Shown: positions 44,478 to 54,152 of the stretch, in pieces | Numbering within the stretch: position 1 is the first letter of the stretch | Layout: the number at the start of each line of letters is the position of its first letter | From: CAYRGG01 sp964423745 | Lineage (GTDB): Bacteria > Pseudomonadota > Gammaproteobacteria > Competibacterales > Competibacteraceae | Assembly (NCBI GenBank): GCA_964423745.1 | Contig: CAYRGG010000009.1 | Location: 1-64,000, forward strand | DNA: 64,000 bases | Reading direction: 5' to 3' | Made by a program: the position numbers and the translations under genes | Notes under the pieces: model-generated | Seen by the model: the letters and a program-made list of their open reading frames with translations, nothing else | Database searches by the model: none | Told to the model about the DNA's origin: nothing

Positions 44478-45724
44478 ACAGCCACGCTTTTCTACCCAAT
44501 AAGAAGTCGCGCAGTTCTCACTCCTCTGATCCATTGCCGCGTCTTGACCCTTGGTTGCTGTGGGCGGGTCTCGTCTTGATGGCTTTAGGGTTACTGATGG
44601 TGACCTCGGCATCCATGCCTCGAGCTCAAGAGAATTTTGGTCAGCCCTTCTATTTCTTATTGCGCCAGGGTGTATTTATGGGTATCGGTCTACTATTGGC
44701 CGCGGCAATCCTACGAGTGCCTCTAACATTCTGGCAAACCAGTGGCCCCTTGTTGCTCATGGTGGGTATTGGGCTATTAGTGGCTGTGCTCATCCCAGGT
44801 ATCGGCAAGGAAGTAAACGGCAGTATGCGCTGGATCGTCGTTGGTCCCTTTACGCTGCAAGCCTCAGAACCCGCCAAATTGTTTGCCATTATTTATTTAG
44901 CAGGCTATCTGCAACGGCATAGGGTGGCCATTCAGACATCCACTATGGCCGTAGTGCGGCCTCTTTTGATGTTGGGAGCGTTAGCCATTTTATTGCTTTT
45001 GGAGCCGGATTTCGGTACCGCCGTAGTACTTTTAGCCACAGCGCTTGGCATGATTTTTTTGGCAGGCGTAAATATTTGGCGTTTTTTGGGTTTGCAGGGT
45101 GTGATTTTCGTGTTAATGACCGGTCTATTGTACACCTCGGAGTATCGGCGAGCACGTTTGGTAAGCTTTTTAGATCCTTGGGCGGACCCGTTTAATAGCG
45201 GTTTTCAGCTGACCCAATCATTGATCGCTGTTGGTCGTGGTGAACTGTTTGGCGTCGGTTTAGGAGCCAGCATCCAAAAGTTATTTTACCTGCCTGAAGC
45301 CCATACAGATTTTATATTTGCCATATTAGCGGAGGAGTTGGGACTCATCGGCGTGCTTGTGGTGATTGCTTTATACGTCATCATCGTTGCTCGAGCGTTT
45401 GCCATTGCCGCGCAGGCCGAATGGCTTGAAGCTCGGTTCGCCGCCTATCTCGCTTATGGCATCGGGTTATGGTTTGGCATTCAAGCGCTATTCAATATGG
45501 GTGTGACCCTGGGCGTGTTGCCCACTAAAGGTCTTACTCTGCCTTTGCTAAGCAATGGCGGTAGCAGTGTCGTGATCATGTGTATTGCCTTAGCCATTTT
45601 ATTACGTATCGATGGAGAGATGCGCCGCGCTGACCCAAGACTTAGACGACGTTTTGTTCATGCTCCGAGTTTTTCCAAAAAGGGAACATTTGCACAAAGC
45701 CACTTTGGATCGGAGAAACCATGA
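44471..45724 (+). CDS. ftsW: Peptidoglycan glycosyltransferase FtsW
   Basis: A 417-residue SEDS-family membrane protein with about ten helices after a hydrophilic N-terminus. SEDS marks include VNGSMRWIVVGPFTLQASEPAK, here in EVNGSMRWIVVGP, LEPDFGTAVVLL (with the catalytic Asp region) and LPTKGLTLPLLSNGGSSVV. It polymerises septal glycan strands with FtsI. It overlaps murD and murG, which is consistent with coupled translation. Confidence 0.96.
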   Translation: MLNSHAFLPNKKSRSSHSSDPLPRLDPWLLWAGLVLMALGLLMVTSASMPRAQENFGQPFYFLLRQGVFMGIGLLLAAAILRVPLTFWQTSGPLLLMVGIGLLVAVLIPGIGKEVNGSMRWIVVGPFTLQASEPAKLFAIIYLAGYLQRHRVAIQTSTMAVVRPLLMLGALAILLLLEPDFGTAVVLLATALGMIFLAGVNIWRFLGLQGVIFVLMTGLLYTSEYRRARLVSFLDPWADPFNSGFQLTQSLIAVGRGELFGVGLGASIQKLFYLPEAHTDFIFAILAEELGLIGVLVVIALYVIIVARAFAIAAQAEWLEARFAAYLAYGIGLWFGIQALFNMGVTLGVLPTKGLTLPLLSNGGSSVVIMCIALAILLRIDGEMRRADPRLRRRFVHAPSFSKKGTFAQSHFGSEKP

Positions 45725-46824
45725 TGAAGCAGGGAGCACCTGTAGTGATAATGGCAGGGGGTACTGGTGGTCATGTGTTTCCTGCTTTAGCCGTGGCGGA
45801 ACAAATACGCGCCAAAGACATTCCGGTGGTGTGGTTAGGTACGCGACGGGGCTTAGAGGCAAAGCTCGTACCCCCCACGGGTATTCCTCTGGAGTGGATC
45901 GGTGTGGCTGGATTACGAGGCACCGGCGTGCTGCGCTTGTTGATGGCGCCCTTGATGATCGGTAAGGCTATCTGGCAAGCAGTCGCTATTTTTCGCCGTG
46001 TTAAACCACGGGCTGTCTTGGGAATGGGTGGATTTGTCAGTGGCCCCGGCGGTTTAGTGGCTTGGCTGTTGAATATTCCTTTGGTTGTCCACGAGCAGAA
46101 TGCCATGCCAGGATTAACAAACCGTTGGTTGGCCAAGTTAGCTGACCGGGTTTTAGAAGGGTTTCCTAATAGTTTTCCAGTCAAGCGGCAAGCCTTGTGG
46201 GTCGGTAATCCAGTCCGCGCCAACATCGTAGCTTTGCCAGAACCTGCAGAACGTTTGGCGGCCCATAGGAATCGCCCGCGTTTATTAGTCGTCGGAGGTA
46301 GTCAAGGCGCCCTAGCACTAAACCAATTGGTGCCAGCGGCGCTAACGTTAATGACGCCAGTAGAGCGTCCAGACGTTTGGCACCAAGCAGGGGGGAATCT
46401 TTGGGAAGCGGCTGTTCAAGGTTATGAAAAAGCGGACATCAAAGTTCGTTTAGAACCCTTTATTGAGGTGATGGCAGAAGCCTATGAGTGGGCTGATTTA
46501 GTCCTCTGCCGTTCTGGAGCGCTTACGGTAGCAGAGCTAGCTGCAGCTGGCGTCGGGGCGATATTGGTGCCTTTTCCCCATGCTGTCGATGATCATCAGA
46601 CCGTCAATGGGCGTTTTTTAGAGCGCGAGGGCGCTGCCGTACTCATTCCTCAAAAGGCGTTGACGGCGCAACGACTCGCCGAACTTTTGCAAGAATTGTT
46701 AAATGATCCACCACGTTTGCGGACCATGGCTGAAGCTGCTCGGGGCTTGGCTAGAGCCGATGCGGCACAGTGCGTGGCAGAAATCTGTCTAACCCAAGCG
46801 TCGCTTGCGTACCATTCGCGTTAG
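45721..46824 (+). CDS. murG: Lipid II synthase MurG
   Basis: A 367-residue GT-B glycosyltransferase that adds GlcNAc to lipid I at the inner leaflet. Motifs are MAGGTGGHVFPALAVA, GMGGFVSGPGGLVAW, VHEQNAMPGLTNRWL, VGGSQGALALN and LCRSGALTVAELAAAG. Its ATGATGA start overlaps the ftsW stop. Confidence 0.97.
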   Translation: MMKQGAPVVIMAGGTGGHVFPALAVAEQIRAKDIPVVWLGTRRGLEAKLVPPTGIPLEWIGVAGLRGTGVLRLLMAPLMIGKAIWQAVAIFRRVKPRAVLGMGGFVSGPGGLVAWLLNIPLVVHEQNAMPGLTNRWLAKLADRVLEGFPNSFPVKRQALWVGNPVRANIVALPEPAERLAAHRNRPRLLVVGGSQGALALNQLVPAALTLMTPVERPDVWHQAGGNLWEAAVQGYEKADIKVRLEPFIEVMAEAYEWADLVLCRSGALTVAELAAAGVGAILVPFPHAVDDHQTVNGRFLEREGAAVLIPQKALTAQRLAELLQELLNDPPRLRTMAEAARGLARADAAQCVAEICLTQASLAYHSR

Positions 46825-46845
46825 CTTAGGAAATCAACACTTATT

Positions 46846-48282
46846 ATGAAATTAGCAGTAGAAACCCAGCAAGACAGAATGCGGCGTATCCGTCGTATCC
46901 ATTTTGTGGGTATCGCGGGTTCTGGTATGAGTGGCATTGCCGAGGTGTTGTTAAATCTAGGTTATGAGGTGTCTGGCTCCGATCTGCAGATCAATACCGT
47001 TACCGACTCTTTAAAGGGGCGTGGCGCTGTGGTTTATCGGGGTCATTTAGCAGAACATATTGAAGGTTGCGATGTGGTGGTGGCTTCCAGTGCGGTCACC
47101 CGCGACAATCCAGAAGTAGCTGCTGCCTTAGCGGCACGTATTCCAGTGGTGCCGCGGGCGGAGATGCTAGCGGAATTGATGCGTTTTCGCTATGGCATTG
47201 CGGTGGCGGGTACTCATGGTAAAACCACCACCACTAGTCTGATCGCCAGCCTATTGGCGGAGGGCGAACTCGATCCAACCTTTGTGATTGGTGGTCGGCT
47301 CAACAGCGTAGAGAGTAATGGCCGTTTGGGGGCCGGCAAGTATCTAGTGGCTGAGGCGGATGAAAGCGATGCATCTTTTTTATGTCTGCAACCGATGCTG
47401 GCGGTGGTCACTAATATCGATGCTGATCACTTAGGAAACTATGGGGGAGATTTTGCACGACTTACCGAAACATTCGTGGAATTTTTGCACCATTTGCCCT
47501 TTTATGGATTAGCTGTGGTGTGTATTGACGACCCTCAAGTGTGCGCGGTCTTGCCTCGCATAGGACGCCCTCTGTTGACTTATGGTTTTCAGCCTGACTG
47601 TGATCTTCAGGTTACTGAGATCCTTCAACAGGGCATGCAGACCCATTTCAAAGTACGCTTACCTAATATCACGCAGCCTCTTGGTTTTACCCTTAATCTG
47701 CCTGGTCGTCACAGTGTGCTCAATGCCGTAGCCGCCATCGCGGTCGCCCATGAACTGGGTGTGACCCCCCAGGCGATGCAACGGGCCTTGAGCAATTTCC
47801 AAGGTATTGGTCGACGTTTCCACTGCTATGGCGAACTGCCTATCGCAAGGGATGGTCATGTCACGGTTATCGATGATTATGGCCATCATCCCCGAGAAAT
47901 AGGGGCGGTAATAGAGGCTATTCGGGGAGGTTGGCCCCAGCGACGCATAATGTTGGTTTTCCAGCCCCATCGCTACACCCGTACCCGCGATCTTTTTGAA
48001 GACTTCGCCCAAGTGTTATCGGAAGCTGATGTTTTGGTGCTGACTGACATCTATCCTGCTGGCGAGGCGCCTATCCCCAGCGCCGATGGTCGCACATTGA
48101 GTCGAGCTATTCGCATGCGTGGCAAGGTGGATCCGGTCTTTGTGCAAAGTATTAGCGAGATAGAACAGGTTTTATCCACCCTCTTGCAAGACGGCGACCT
48201 GTTGTTACTCATGGGCGCCGGGGACATTGGCGCCGTAGCTGGTCGCCTCGTCCAGACAGGTTTAGGGGCAAGCAAATGCTAG
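46846..48282 (+). CDS. murC: UDP-MurNAc L-alanine ligase MurC
   Basis: A 478-residue Mur ligase that adds the first L-Ala to UDP-MurNAc. It shows IHFVGIAGSGMSGIAEVL, the ATP loop AGTHGKTTTTSL, EADESDASFL and DDYGHHPREI. It overlaps murB by 7 bp. Confidence 0.97.
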   Translation: MKLAVETQQDRMRRIRRIHFVGIAGSGMSGIAEVLLNLGYEVSGSDLQINTVTDSLKGRGAVVYRGHLAEHIEGCDVVVASSAVTRDNPEVAAALAARIPVVPRAEMLAELMRFRYGIAVAGTHGKTTTTSLIASLLAEGELDPTFVIGGRLNSVESNGRLGAGKYLVAEADESDASFLCLQPMLAVVTNIDADHLGNYGGDFARLTETFVEFLHHLPFYGLAVVCIDDPQVCAVLPRIGRPLLTYGFQPDCDLQVTEILQQGMQTHFKVRLPNITQPLGFTLNLPGRHSVLNAVAAIAVAHELGVTPQAMQRALSNFQGIGRRFHCYGELPIARDGHVTVIDDYGHHPREIGAVIEAIRGGWPQRRIMLVFQPHRYTRTRDLFEDFAQVLSEADVLVLTDIYPAGEAPIPSADGRTLSRAIRMRGKVDPVFVQSISEIEQVLSTLLQDGDLLLLMGAGDIGAVAGRLVQTGLGASKC

Positions 48283-49184
48283 AGGGCAACATGGCAAGCC
48301 CCATTTCTCCCCTGCGCGGCAAGCTATGTTTATGCGAACCTCTTGCAGGGTACACCTCTTGGCGGGTCGGTGGTCCTGCTGAACGTCTCTATAAAGCAGC
48401 CGATTTAAGTGATCTATGTGTGTTCCTGCAAGGTTTAGCCACCCATGAATCGTTATTTTGGTTAGGACTCGGCAGTAATCTGTTGGTTCGGGATGGTGGT
48501 ATTTTGGGTACTGTGATTGCGACTCATGGGGCACTCCAGCAATTGACTCAAACGGGTTCGCAAACCTTGCGGGTTGAGGTGGGCGTACCCTGCGCTAAAG
48601 TCGCTCGTTTTAGTGCTGCCCACGGTTTGGCTGGTGCAGAATTCCTAGCGGGTATCCCTGGACTTATGGGGGGCGCCTTAGCCATGAATGCAGGCGCTTG
48701 GGGTGACGAAACCTGGGCGCGGGTAGCAGTGGTGGAAACCGTGGATCGCCATGGCAATATTCATAGACGCACATCAGCTGATTATCGGATCGGTTACCGC
48801 ACCGTGCAGGGTATGCCTGAAGAGTGGTTCGTGGCTGCCCATCTGCATTTAACCCCGGGTGATGAGAAACATGTGCGGGCTCGCATACGTGATCTGCTAG
48901 CTCAGCGTGCCGAAACCCAACCCACCGGTGTCGCTAGTTGCGGATCTGTGTTTCGCAACCCACCCGGTGGTTATGCGGCACGTCTTATCGAGACAGCAGG
49001 CTTAAAAGGCGCCTGCATCGGTGCTGCTTGTGTCTCCACTAAACATGCCAATTTCATTATCAATACTGGCGGGGCAACAGCCGCCAATCTGGAAGCGCTG
49101 ATCGACTTGATTAGGGAGACCGTTTTAAAAATACACGGCGTCACCTTAATACCAGAAGTGCAAATAGTAGGAGAGCGTAAGTGA
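48276..49184 (+). CDS. murB: UDP-N-acetylenolpyruvylglucosamine reductase MurB
   Basis: A 302-residue FAD enzyme (type II MurB, without the E. coli insert) reducing the MurA product to UDP-MurNAc with NADPH. FAD-binding ISPLRG...TSWRVGGPAERL, LGLGSNLLVRDGG, IPGLMGGALAMNAGAWG and the proton donor Ser in ASCGSVFRNPPG are present. Its stop overlaps the ftsQ start. The ddl gene, often between murB and ftsQ, is absent. Confidence 0.96.
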   Translation: MLEGNMASPISPLRGKLCLCEPLAGYTSWRVGGPAERLYKAADLSDLCVFLQGLATHESLFWLGLGSNLLVRDGGILGTVIATHGALQQLTQTGSQTLRVEVGVPCAKVARFSAAHGLAGAEFLAGIPGLMGGALAMNAGAWGDETWARVAVVETVDRHGNIHRRTSADYRIGYRTVQGMPEEWFVAAHLHLTPGDEKHVRARIRDLLAQRAETQPTGVASCGSVFRNPPGGYAARLIETAGLKGACIGAACVSTKHANFIINTGGATAANLEALIDLIRETVLKIHGVTLIPEVQIVGERK

Positions 49185-50089
49185 GATCTGGATTCAAACG
49201 GCCAAGAGGCGCCCGAGTGCGTACCGAGCACGTTTTAGGTGATCGTAAAACCCTATGGCGTCGTAGCCTGCGCTGGACAGGATTAGGACTGCTCATGCTT
49301 GGTAGTGGTCTTGGTGTTTATTTAGCCCAACAGCACCTATTAGATCCAGAAGAGTTTCCCATCCGCCAAGTGCGTTTAGAGGGCCAACTGCAGCACCTCA
49401 CAAGGGCCGATATTATGGAAACGCTGCAGGCTTATGTGGGAGAGAATTTTTTTGTACTCAACATCGATGCACTACACGCCACCCTTATGGCTAATCCTTG
49501 GGTTGCCCATGCCACGGTGTGGCGTCAATGGCCAGATACCTTAAAAGTGCGTCTGCAGGAGCGGATTGCTTTCGGTCATTGGAATGAGGAGGAACTTATC
49601 GATATTCACGGTAAGCGGTTCCAACCTGCTGTTATTGAGCAAATCAATGGGTTGCCAAAGTTATCCGGACCAGATGGTTATGAATCGAGGGTTATGCAGC
49701 GTTATAAACAGGCTAACGCCAAGTTAAAAAAAGTGGGTCTTCAGCTAATAACATTAACGTTAGATGAGCGACTTGCCTGGCGGATGACTTTGCAAAATGG
49801 CGTTGAGCTGAAACTCGGCAAGGCGCATTTTGCTGAACGGGTTGCACGCTTTTTAGCCGTCTACTCTAAGGTTTTAGCGGGCAGAATCCACCGCATCGAA
49901 ACGATAGATTTGCGCTATATCAACGGTTTTGCTGTGCGTTGGAAACGCGAATCGACGGTAACACGGTTATCACCAAGCCATGGGGTTTATAAGAAAAAAC
50001 TGCAACGGACCGCTATTAATGTGCCTGGAGCAGCCATCCCCAGTGCAGAGTATGGGGTTAAGCCTATGGCAACTGAGTCGGCCGGTTAG
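49181..50089 (+). CDS. ftsQ: Cell division protein FtsQ
   Basis: A 302-residue bitopic protein starting at GTG 49181. A basic cytoplasmic N-terminus (KRPRGARVRTE) is followed by a membrane helix (about 36-54, GLGLLMLGSGLGVYLA), a POTRA domain (FPIRQVRLEGQLQHL) and the beta domain (NPWVAHATVWRQWPDTLKVRL). The C-terminal tail is longer and basic. It scaffolds FtsB/FtsL at the septum. Confidence 0.94.
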   Translation: MRSGFKRPRGARVRTEHVLGDRKTLWRRSLRWTGLGLLMLGSGLGVYLAQQHLLDPEEFPIRQVRLEGQLQHLTRADIMETLQAYVGENFFVLNIDALHATLMANPWVAHATVWRQWPDTLKVRLQERIAFGHWNEEELIDIHGKRFQPAVIEQINGLPKLSGPDGYESRVMQRYKQANAKLKKVGLQLITLTLDERLAWRMTLQNGVELKLGKAHFAERVARFLAVYSKVLAGRIHRIETIDLRYINGFAVRWKRESTVTRLSPSHGVYKKKLQRTAINVPGAAIPSAEYGVKPMATESAG

Positions 50090-50109
50090 TCAGTAGTAAA
50101 GAGAAGTTC

Positions 50110-51342
50110 ATGACAAAAAAAGACGAAAAAAACATGATTGTTGGTCTCGACATTGGTACCTCCAAAGTTGTTGCTATGGTAGGCGAAGTGAGTTCCAACA
50201 ACGATATAGAGGTGCTGGGTATTGGTTCCCATCCCTCCCGGGGACTCAAAAAAGGCGTCGTGGTAAATATCGAATCCACCGTGCAATCTATTCAGCGGGC
50301 TATAGATGAAGCAGAGCGGATGGCTGGATGCAAGATCTATTCAGTCTATACCGGGATTGCTGGTAGTCATATCCGCAGTTTGAATTCCCATGGGGTAACG
50401 GCCATTCGCAATAAAGAGGTGGCACCAGAGGATGTCAGTCGGGTTATCGATGCGGCTCGCGTGGTGGCGATTCCTGCGGATCAACGCATTCTCCATATCT
50501 TGCCCAGGGAATTTATTATCGATAATCAAGAAGGTATTCAGGAACCAGTGGGGATGTCTGGTGTGCGTTTGGAAGCCAAAGTCCATATGGTCACAGGTGC
50601 GGTAAGTGCTGCGCAAAATATTATCAAGTGTGTGCGCCGCTGTGGATTAGAAGTGGACGATGTCATCCTAGAGCAACTGGCTTCTAGCCGAGCTGTACTC
50701 ACTGAGGATGAGAAAGAACTGGGCGTGTGTCTAGTGGATATTGGCGGCGGCACTACTGATATCGCCATTTTTACTAATGGTGCTGTGAGTCACACTTCGG
50801 TTATTCCTATTGCTGGAGATCAGGTAACTAACGATATCGCCGTGGCCTTGCGCACCCCCACCCAGCATGCAGAAGAGATTAAGGTAAAACACGCATGTTG
50901 TTTGACCCAGCTTGCTAACGCCGATGAAAACATCGAAGTGGCCAGCGTAGGTGACAGAGCTTCTCGGCGATTGTCTCGGCAAACCCTCGTGGAAGTCGTG
51001 GAACCTCGCTACGAAGAACTGTTTACGTTAGTGCAAGCTGAACTACAGCGCAGCGGTTATGAAAACTTGATTGCGGCAGGCGTTGTCCTGACCGGTGGTA
51101 GCGCCCGTATGGAGGGCGCCGTGGAACTTGCGGAAGAAATTTTCCATATGCCGGTGCGGCTCGGGTTACCCCACTATGTAGCGGGTTTACCAGACGTTAT
51201 TCGCAATCCTATCTATTCGACGGCCGTAGGGCTTTTGTTGTTTGGCAACGAAAACCGGTCATTGAACGCCAACATGTCATTGTTGGTGGCAAGGAGAGGT
51301 TTATTTTCCCGTGTAAGAAGTTGGTTTCAAAGTTTTTTTTAG
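50110..51342 (+). CDS. ftsA: Cell division protein FtsA
   Basis: A 410-residue actin-like ATPase that tethers FtsZ to the membrane. It shows GLDIGTSKVVAMVGEV, VCLVDIGGGTTDIAIF and VVLTGGSARMEGAVELA, and a C-terminal amphipathic membrane helix (GLFSRVRSWFQSFF). It starts 20 bp after ftsQ. Confidence 0.97.
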   Translation: MTKKDEKNMIVGLDIGTSKVVAMVGEVSSNNDIEVLGIGSHPSRGLKKGVVVNIESTVQSIQRAIDEAERMAGCKIYSVYTGIAGSHIRSLNSHGVTAIRNKEVAPEDVSRVIDAARVVAIPADQRILHILPREFIIDNQEGIQEPVGMSGVRLEAKVHMVTGAVSAAQNIIKCVRRCGLEVDDVILEQLASSRAVLTEDEKELGVCLVDIGGGTTDIAIFTNGAVSHTSVIPIAGDQVTNDIAVALRTPTQHAEEIKVKHACCLTQLANADENIEVASVGDRASRRLSRQTLVEVVEPRYEELFTLVQAELQRSGYENLIAAGVVLTGGSARMEGAVELAEEIFHMPVRLGLPHYVAGLPDVIRNPIYSTAVGLLLFGNENRSLNANMSLLVARRGLFSRVRSWFQSFF

Positions 51343-51417
51343 TTTTTTATAACGTAACACAATAACACTCCATTCGAATCATTTACCCAAACGATATGCC
51401 TGTGAGGAGATGCTGCT

Positions 51418-52596
51418 ATGTTTGAATTGATGGATACCCGTAATGAAAGTGCTGTTATTAAAGTAATCGGTGTCGGCGGAGGTGGCAGCAATGCTGTTCA
51501 GCATATGCTGGGCGCCAATATTGAAGGCGTCGATTTCATCTGCGCGAACACGGATGCTCAGGCGTTGAAAACCGCTTCTGTCAGCACCACGCTTCAGCTT
51601 GGGGCTAATATCACTAAAGGACTCGGGGCAGGCGCCGATCCTGACATTGGACGCAAGGCCGCCGTGGAGGACCGAGAGCGTATTCGCGAGGTATTGGAAG
51701 GTGCTGACATGGTTTTTATTACTGCCGGTATGGGCGGCGGCACGGGTACCGGCGGGGCTCCAGTAGTTGCCCAAGTTGCCCGGGAAATGGACATTCTTAC
51801 CGTAGCCGTTGTCACCAAGCCATTTCCCTTTGAGGGTCGTAAACGTATGAGCGTCGCCATGGAAGGTATCCATGAATTGGGTGAGTGTGTGGATTCCTTA
51901 ATCACCATCCCCAATGAAAAACTCTTGGTGGTGTTAGGTAAAGGCGCCAGTTTATTGGATGCTTTTAAGGCTGCCAACGATGTGTTGCTGAATGCGGTGC
52001 AAGGCATTGCTGAGTTGATTACCCGTCCCGGTCTTATTAATGTGGACTTTGCCGACGTGCGTACTGTCATGGGTGAAATGGGTATGGCAATGATGGGTAT
52101 GGGTCGCGCTGTCGGCGATGGTCGTGCCCGTGAGGCTGCAGAGGCCGCCATCGCAAGTCCCCTCTTAGAGAGTATTGATCTCGCTGGCGCGAAAGGCTTG
52201 CTGGTCAATGTCACCGCCGGTATGGATATCTCTATCGGCGAGTTTGATGAGGTAGGCAATACCATTAAAGAACTTGCCTCTGACGATGCTAACGTGGTCG
52301 TAGGGGCAGTGATTGATCCAGAAATGCAGAATGAACTGCGGGTAACTATTGTGGCCACAGGCATTGGTCAAATTGCGCAACCTGTTAGTTTGCGGGAAGA
52401 CTACGCAAAGCCTTCGGTTAAGGTGGTGCAAAAACCGGCCCATGCCGTCACTGCCGAAAACGAGTATGCGCGAGGAGGGGAAAAGCGTGCAGTGGGGAAC
52501 CGTCAAAAAACCGCTGGCGACAACTTTGCGGATCGTCCCGATGGTAATTTGGAGTATTTGGATATACCCGCCTTTCTGCGTCGGCAGGCGGATTAA
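51418..52596 (+). CDS. ftsZ: Cell division protein FtsZ
   Basis: A 392-residue tubulin-like GTPase forming the Z-ring. Nucleotide segments: VGGGGSNAVQHM, the tubulin signature GMGGGTGTGGAPVV and the T7 loop NVDFADVRTVM. A short variable linker leads to the conserved C-terminal peptide YLDIPAFLRRQAD, which binds FtsA and ZipA. It is followed by two small mobile-like elements before lpxC. Confidence 0.98.
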   Translation: MFELMDTRNESAVIKVIGVGGGGSNAVQHMLGANIEGVDFICANTDAQALKTASVSTTLQLGANITKGLGAGADPDIGRKAAVEDRERIREVLEGADMVFITAGMGGGTGTGGAPVVAQVAREMDILTVAVVTKPFPFEGRKRMSVAMEGIHELGECVDSLITIPNEKLLVVLGKGASLLDAFKAANDVLLNAVQGIAELITRPGLINVDFADVRTVMGEMGMAMMGMGRAVGDGRAREAAEAAIASPLLESIDLAGAKGLLVNVTAGMDISIGEFDEVGNTIKELASDDANVVVGAVIDPEMQNELRVTIVATGIGQIAQPVSLREDYAKPSVKVVQKPAHAVTAENEYARGGEKRAVGNRQKTAGDNFADRPDGNLEYLDIPAFLRRQAD

Positions 52597-52613
52597 CAAA
52601 GCTTACTGCTATC

Positions 52614-52738
52614 TAGAGCGTTTTCGCTTTGATTGTAGACAAGGCAGCCGAGGCGAGGTGCGCACAATGTACATGCAGTACATGAGTACGCCGAGACCGA
52701 AGGCTAACGATGTATACAGTCGAATGGGAAATGCTCTA
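52614..52738. mobile_element. MITE-like element, copy 2, TA-flanked
   Basis: A 125-bp relative of the element at 33890-34009, with the same TA borders and terminal repeats (TAGAGCGTTTTCGCTTTG at the left, GAATGGGAAATGCTCTA at the right). It differs by a short insertion (GCCGAG) and scattered substitutions. It lies 17 bp after the ftsZ stop. Confidence 0.78.
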
Positions 52739-52740
52739 GA

Positions 52741-52879
52741 AGGAGCTGTTTGTAAAACTCGCGGTTTTGATGCCATCAAAGCCTAGAAGACGTCTATCTA
52801 TAAAATGTATAGCTTGGCTATAGATGTTGAAAAGTATGCTAGATTGGCGTTTAGGTTAAGCGGTTCGCAAACAGCTCCT
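52741..52879. mobile_element. 139-bp element with perfect 12-bp inverted ends
   Basis: AGGAGCTGTTTG at 52741 and CAAACAGCTCCT ending at 52879 are perfect inverted ends, with weaker pairing continuing inward. No gene fits inside. It abuts the MITE copy by two bases, so one may have inserted next to the other. A transposase-less element is likely; the family is unknown. Confidence 0.55.
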
Positions 52880-53180
52880 AGCAGAAAGTTAGTTAGGTTT
52901 ATGACAGCACAAGGCATCTATTAAAAATAAAACTAGATTTTTTTATTAGAAGTACATTTACGATTATTCCCATCCTAAGTTTTGCTAAGCGCATCTATTG
53001 ATGCTATGGCATTGTGGGTTAATACTCAAAAAAAGTTTGCGCTGATGTCATAATAGCGTAACGTAACAAATACGAACTGACCGCCCTTAATTAGAATTCG
53101 CCGGCATCTGGACGCTCAACACCGCGAAGGGCTGCAGCAATGCAATCGTTATGCAGATCAAAAACGAGTGGATCCACAAT
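52880..53180. other. lpxC leader region
   Basis: About 300 AT-rich bases without a gene between the inverted-repeat element and lpxC. A promoter for lpxC is expected because the elements separate it from ftsZ, but I could not place a convincing -35/-10 pair. Confidence 0.45.
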
Positions 53181-54095
53181 ATGGTAAGGCAGCGAACTAT
53201 AAAGAATGTTATTCGAGCAACGGGTATTGGATTGCATACGGGAGAAAAGAGCTGTCTTACCCTGAGACCCGCGGAGCCTGACGTCGGCATCGTATTCCGG
53301 CGGGTCGATTTCGGTCAACCGCTGGAGATTAGAGCAAGTTCTGGAAATGTCGGTGATACACAATTAGCCACTTCATTAGCGCAAGGACCTATCCGCATTT
53401 CCACTGTGGAACATTTGCTGTCCGCTTTGGCGGGTTTAGGGATTGATAATGCGTATGTGGATGTCAACGCAGCAGAAATACCTATCATGGATGGCAGTGC
53501 TAGTCCTTTCGTGTTTCTTATTCAATGCGCAGGTATAGAAGAACAAGTCGTTCCTAAACGATTTATCCGTGTCAAACGCTCGGTAGCGGTACACGAGGAG
53601 GATAAGTGGGCCCGTTTTGATCCTTATGAAGGCTTTAAAATAGGGTTTACCATCGAATTTAAGCATCCTGTATTCGGGGGTCACCATCAGCAGGCAAATT
53701 TAGACTTCTCTACCGTCGCTTTTGTCAAGGAAGTCAGTCGAGCCCGCACCTTTGGTTTTATACGGGACATACAACATTTGCGAGAACGGCGCTTGGCGTT
53801 AGGAGGAAATCTCCATAATGCCGTTGTGATGGATGATTACCAAGTGTTGAATGAGGATGGTTTGCGTTATTCAGATGAATTTGTAAAACACAAGATTCTT
53901 GACGCCATTGGCGATTTATATTTATTAGGATGTGGTCTTATCGGTTCTTTTACCGCTTATAAATCAGGTCATGATCTTAACAATCGCTTATTACGAACAC
54001 TTTTAGCAGATCGTTCAAGTTGGGAAGAGGTCTCATTTACCGATGAGCGTCTTGTTCCTATTTCTTATCGGCAACCGGCGCAAATAACGGTTTAG
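53181..54095 (+). CDS. lpxC: UDP-3-O-acyl-N-acetylglucosamine deacetylase LpxC
   Basis: A 304-residue zinc deacetylase, the committed step of lipid A synthesis. ATG 53181 gives the standard opening MVRQRTIKNVIRATGIGLHT; the upstream in-frame start at 53151 is less likely. Zinc-binding STVEHLLSALAGLGIDNA, VNAAEIPIMDGSASPFV and the later KHKILDAIGDLYLLG are LpxC signatures. It ends the dcw region as in E. coli. Confidence 0.96.
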   Translation: MVRQRTIKNVIRATGIGLHTGEKSCLTLRPAEPDVGIVFRRVDFGQPLEIRASSGNVGDTQLATSLAQGPIRISTVEHLLSALAGLGIDNAYVDVNAAEIPIMDGSASPFVFLIQCAGIEEQVVPKRFIRVKRSVAVHEEDKWARFDPYEGFKIGFTIEFKHPVFGGHHQQANLDFSTVAFVKEVSRARTFGFIRDIQHLRERRLALGGNLHNAVVMDDYQVLNEDGLRYSDEFVKHKILDAIGDLYLLGCGLIGSFTAYKSGHDLNNRLLRTLLADRSSWEEVSFTDERLVPISYRQPAQITV

Positions 54096-54152
54096 TCTTA
54101 TAAACACCATCAGTGAAACCTTCAGTAAGACCAAAAATATTCGTTGTTAATC

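Noticed and set aside
51594..52364. 256-codon minus-strand frame opposite ftsZ
   Set aside because: Antisense shadow of FtsZ, whose reading frame is fully supported by conserved motifs.
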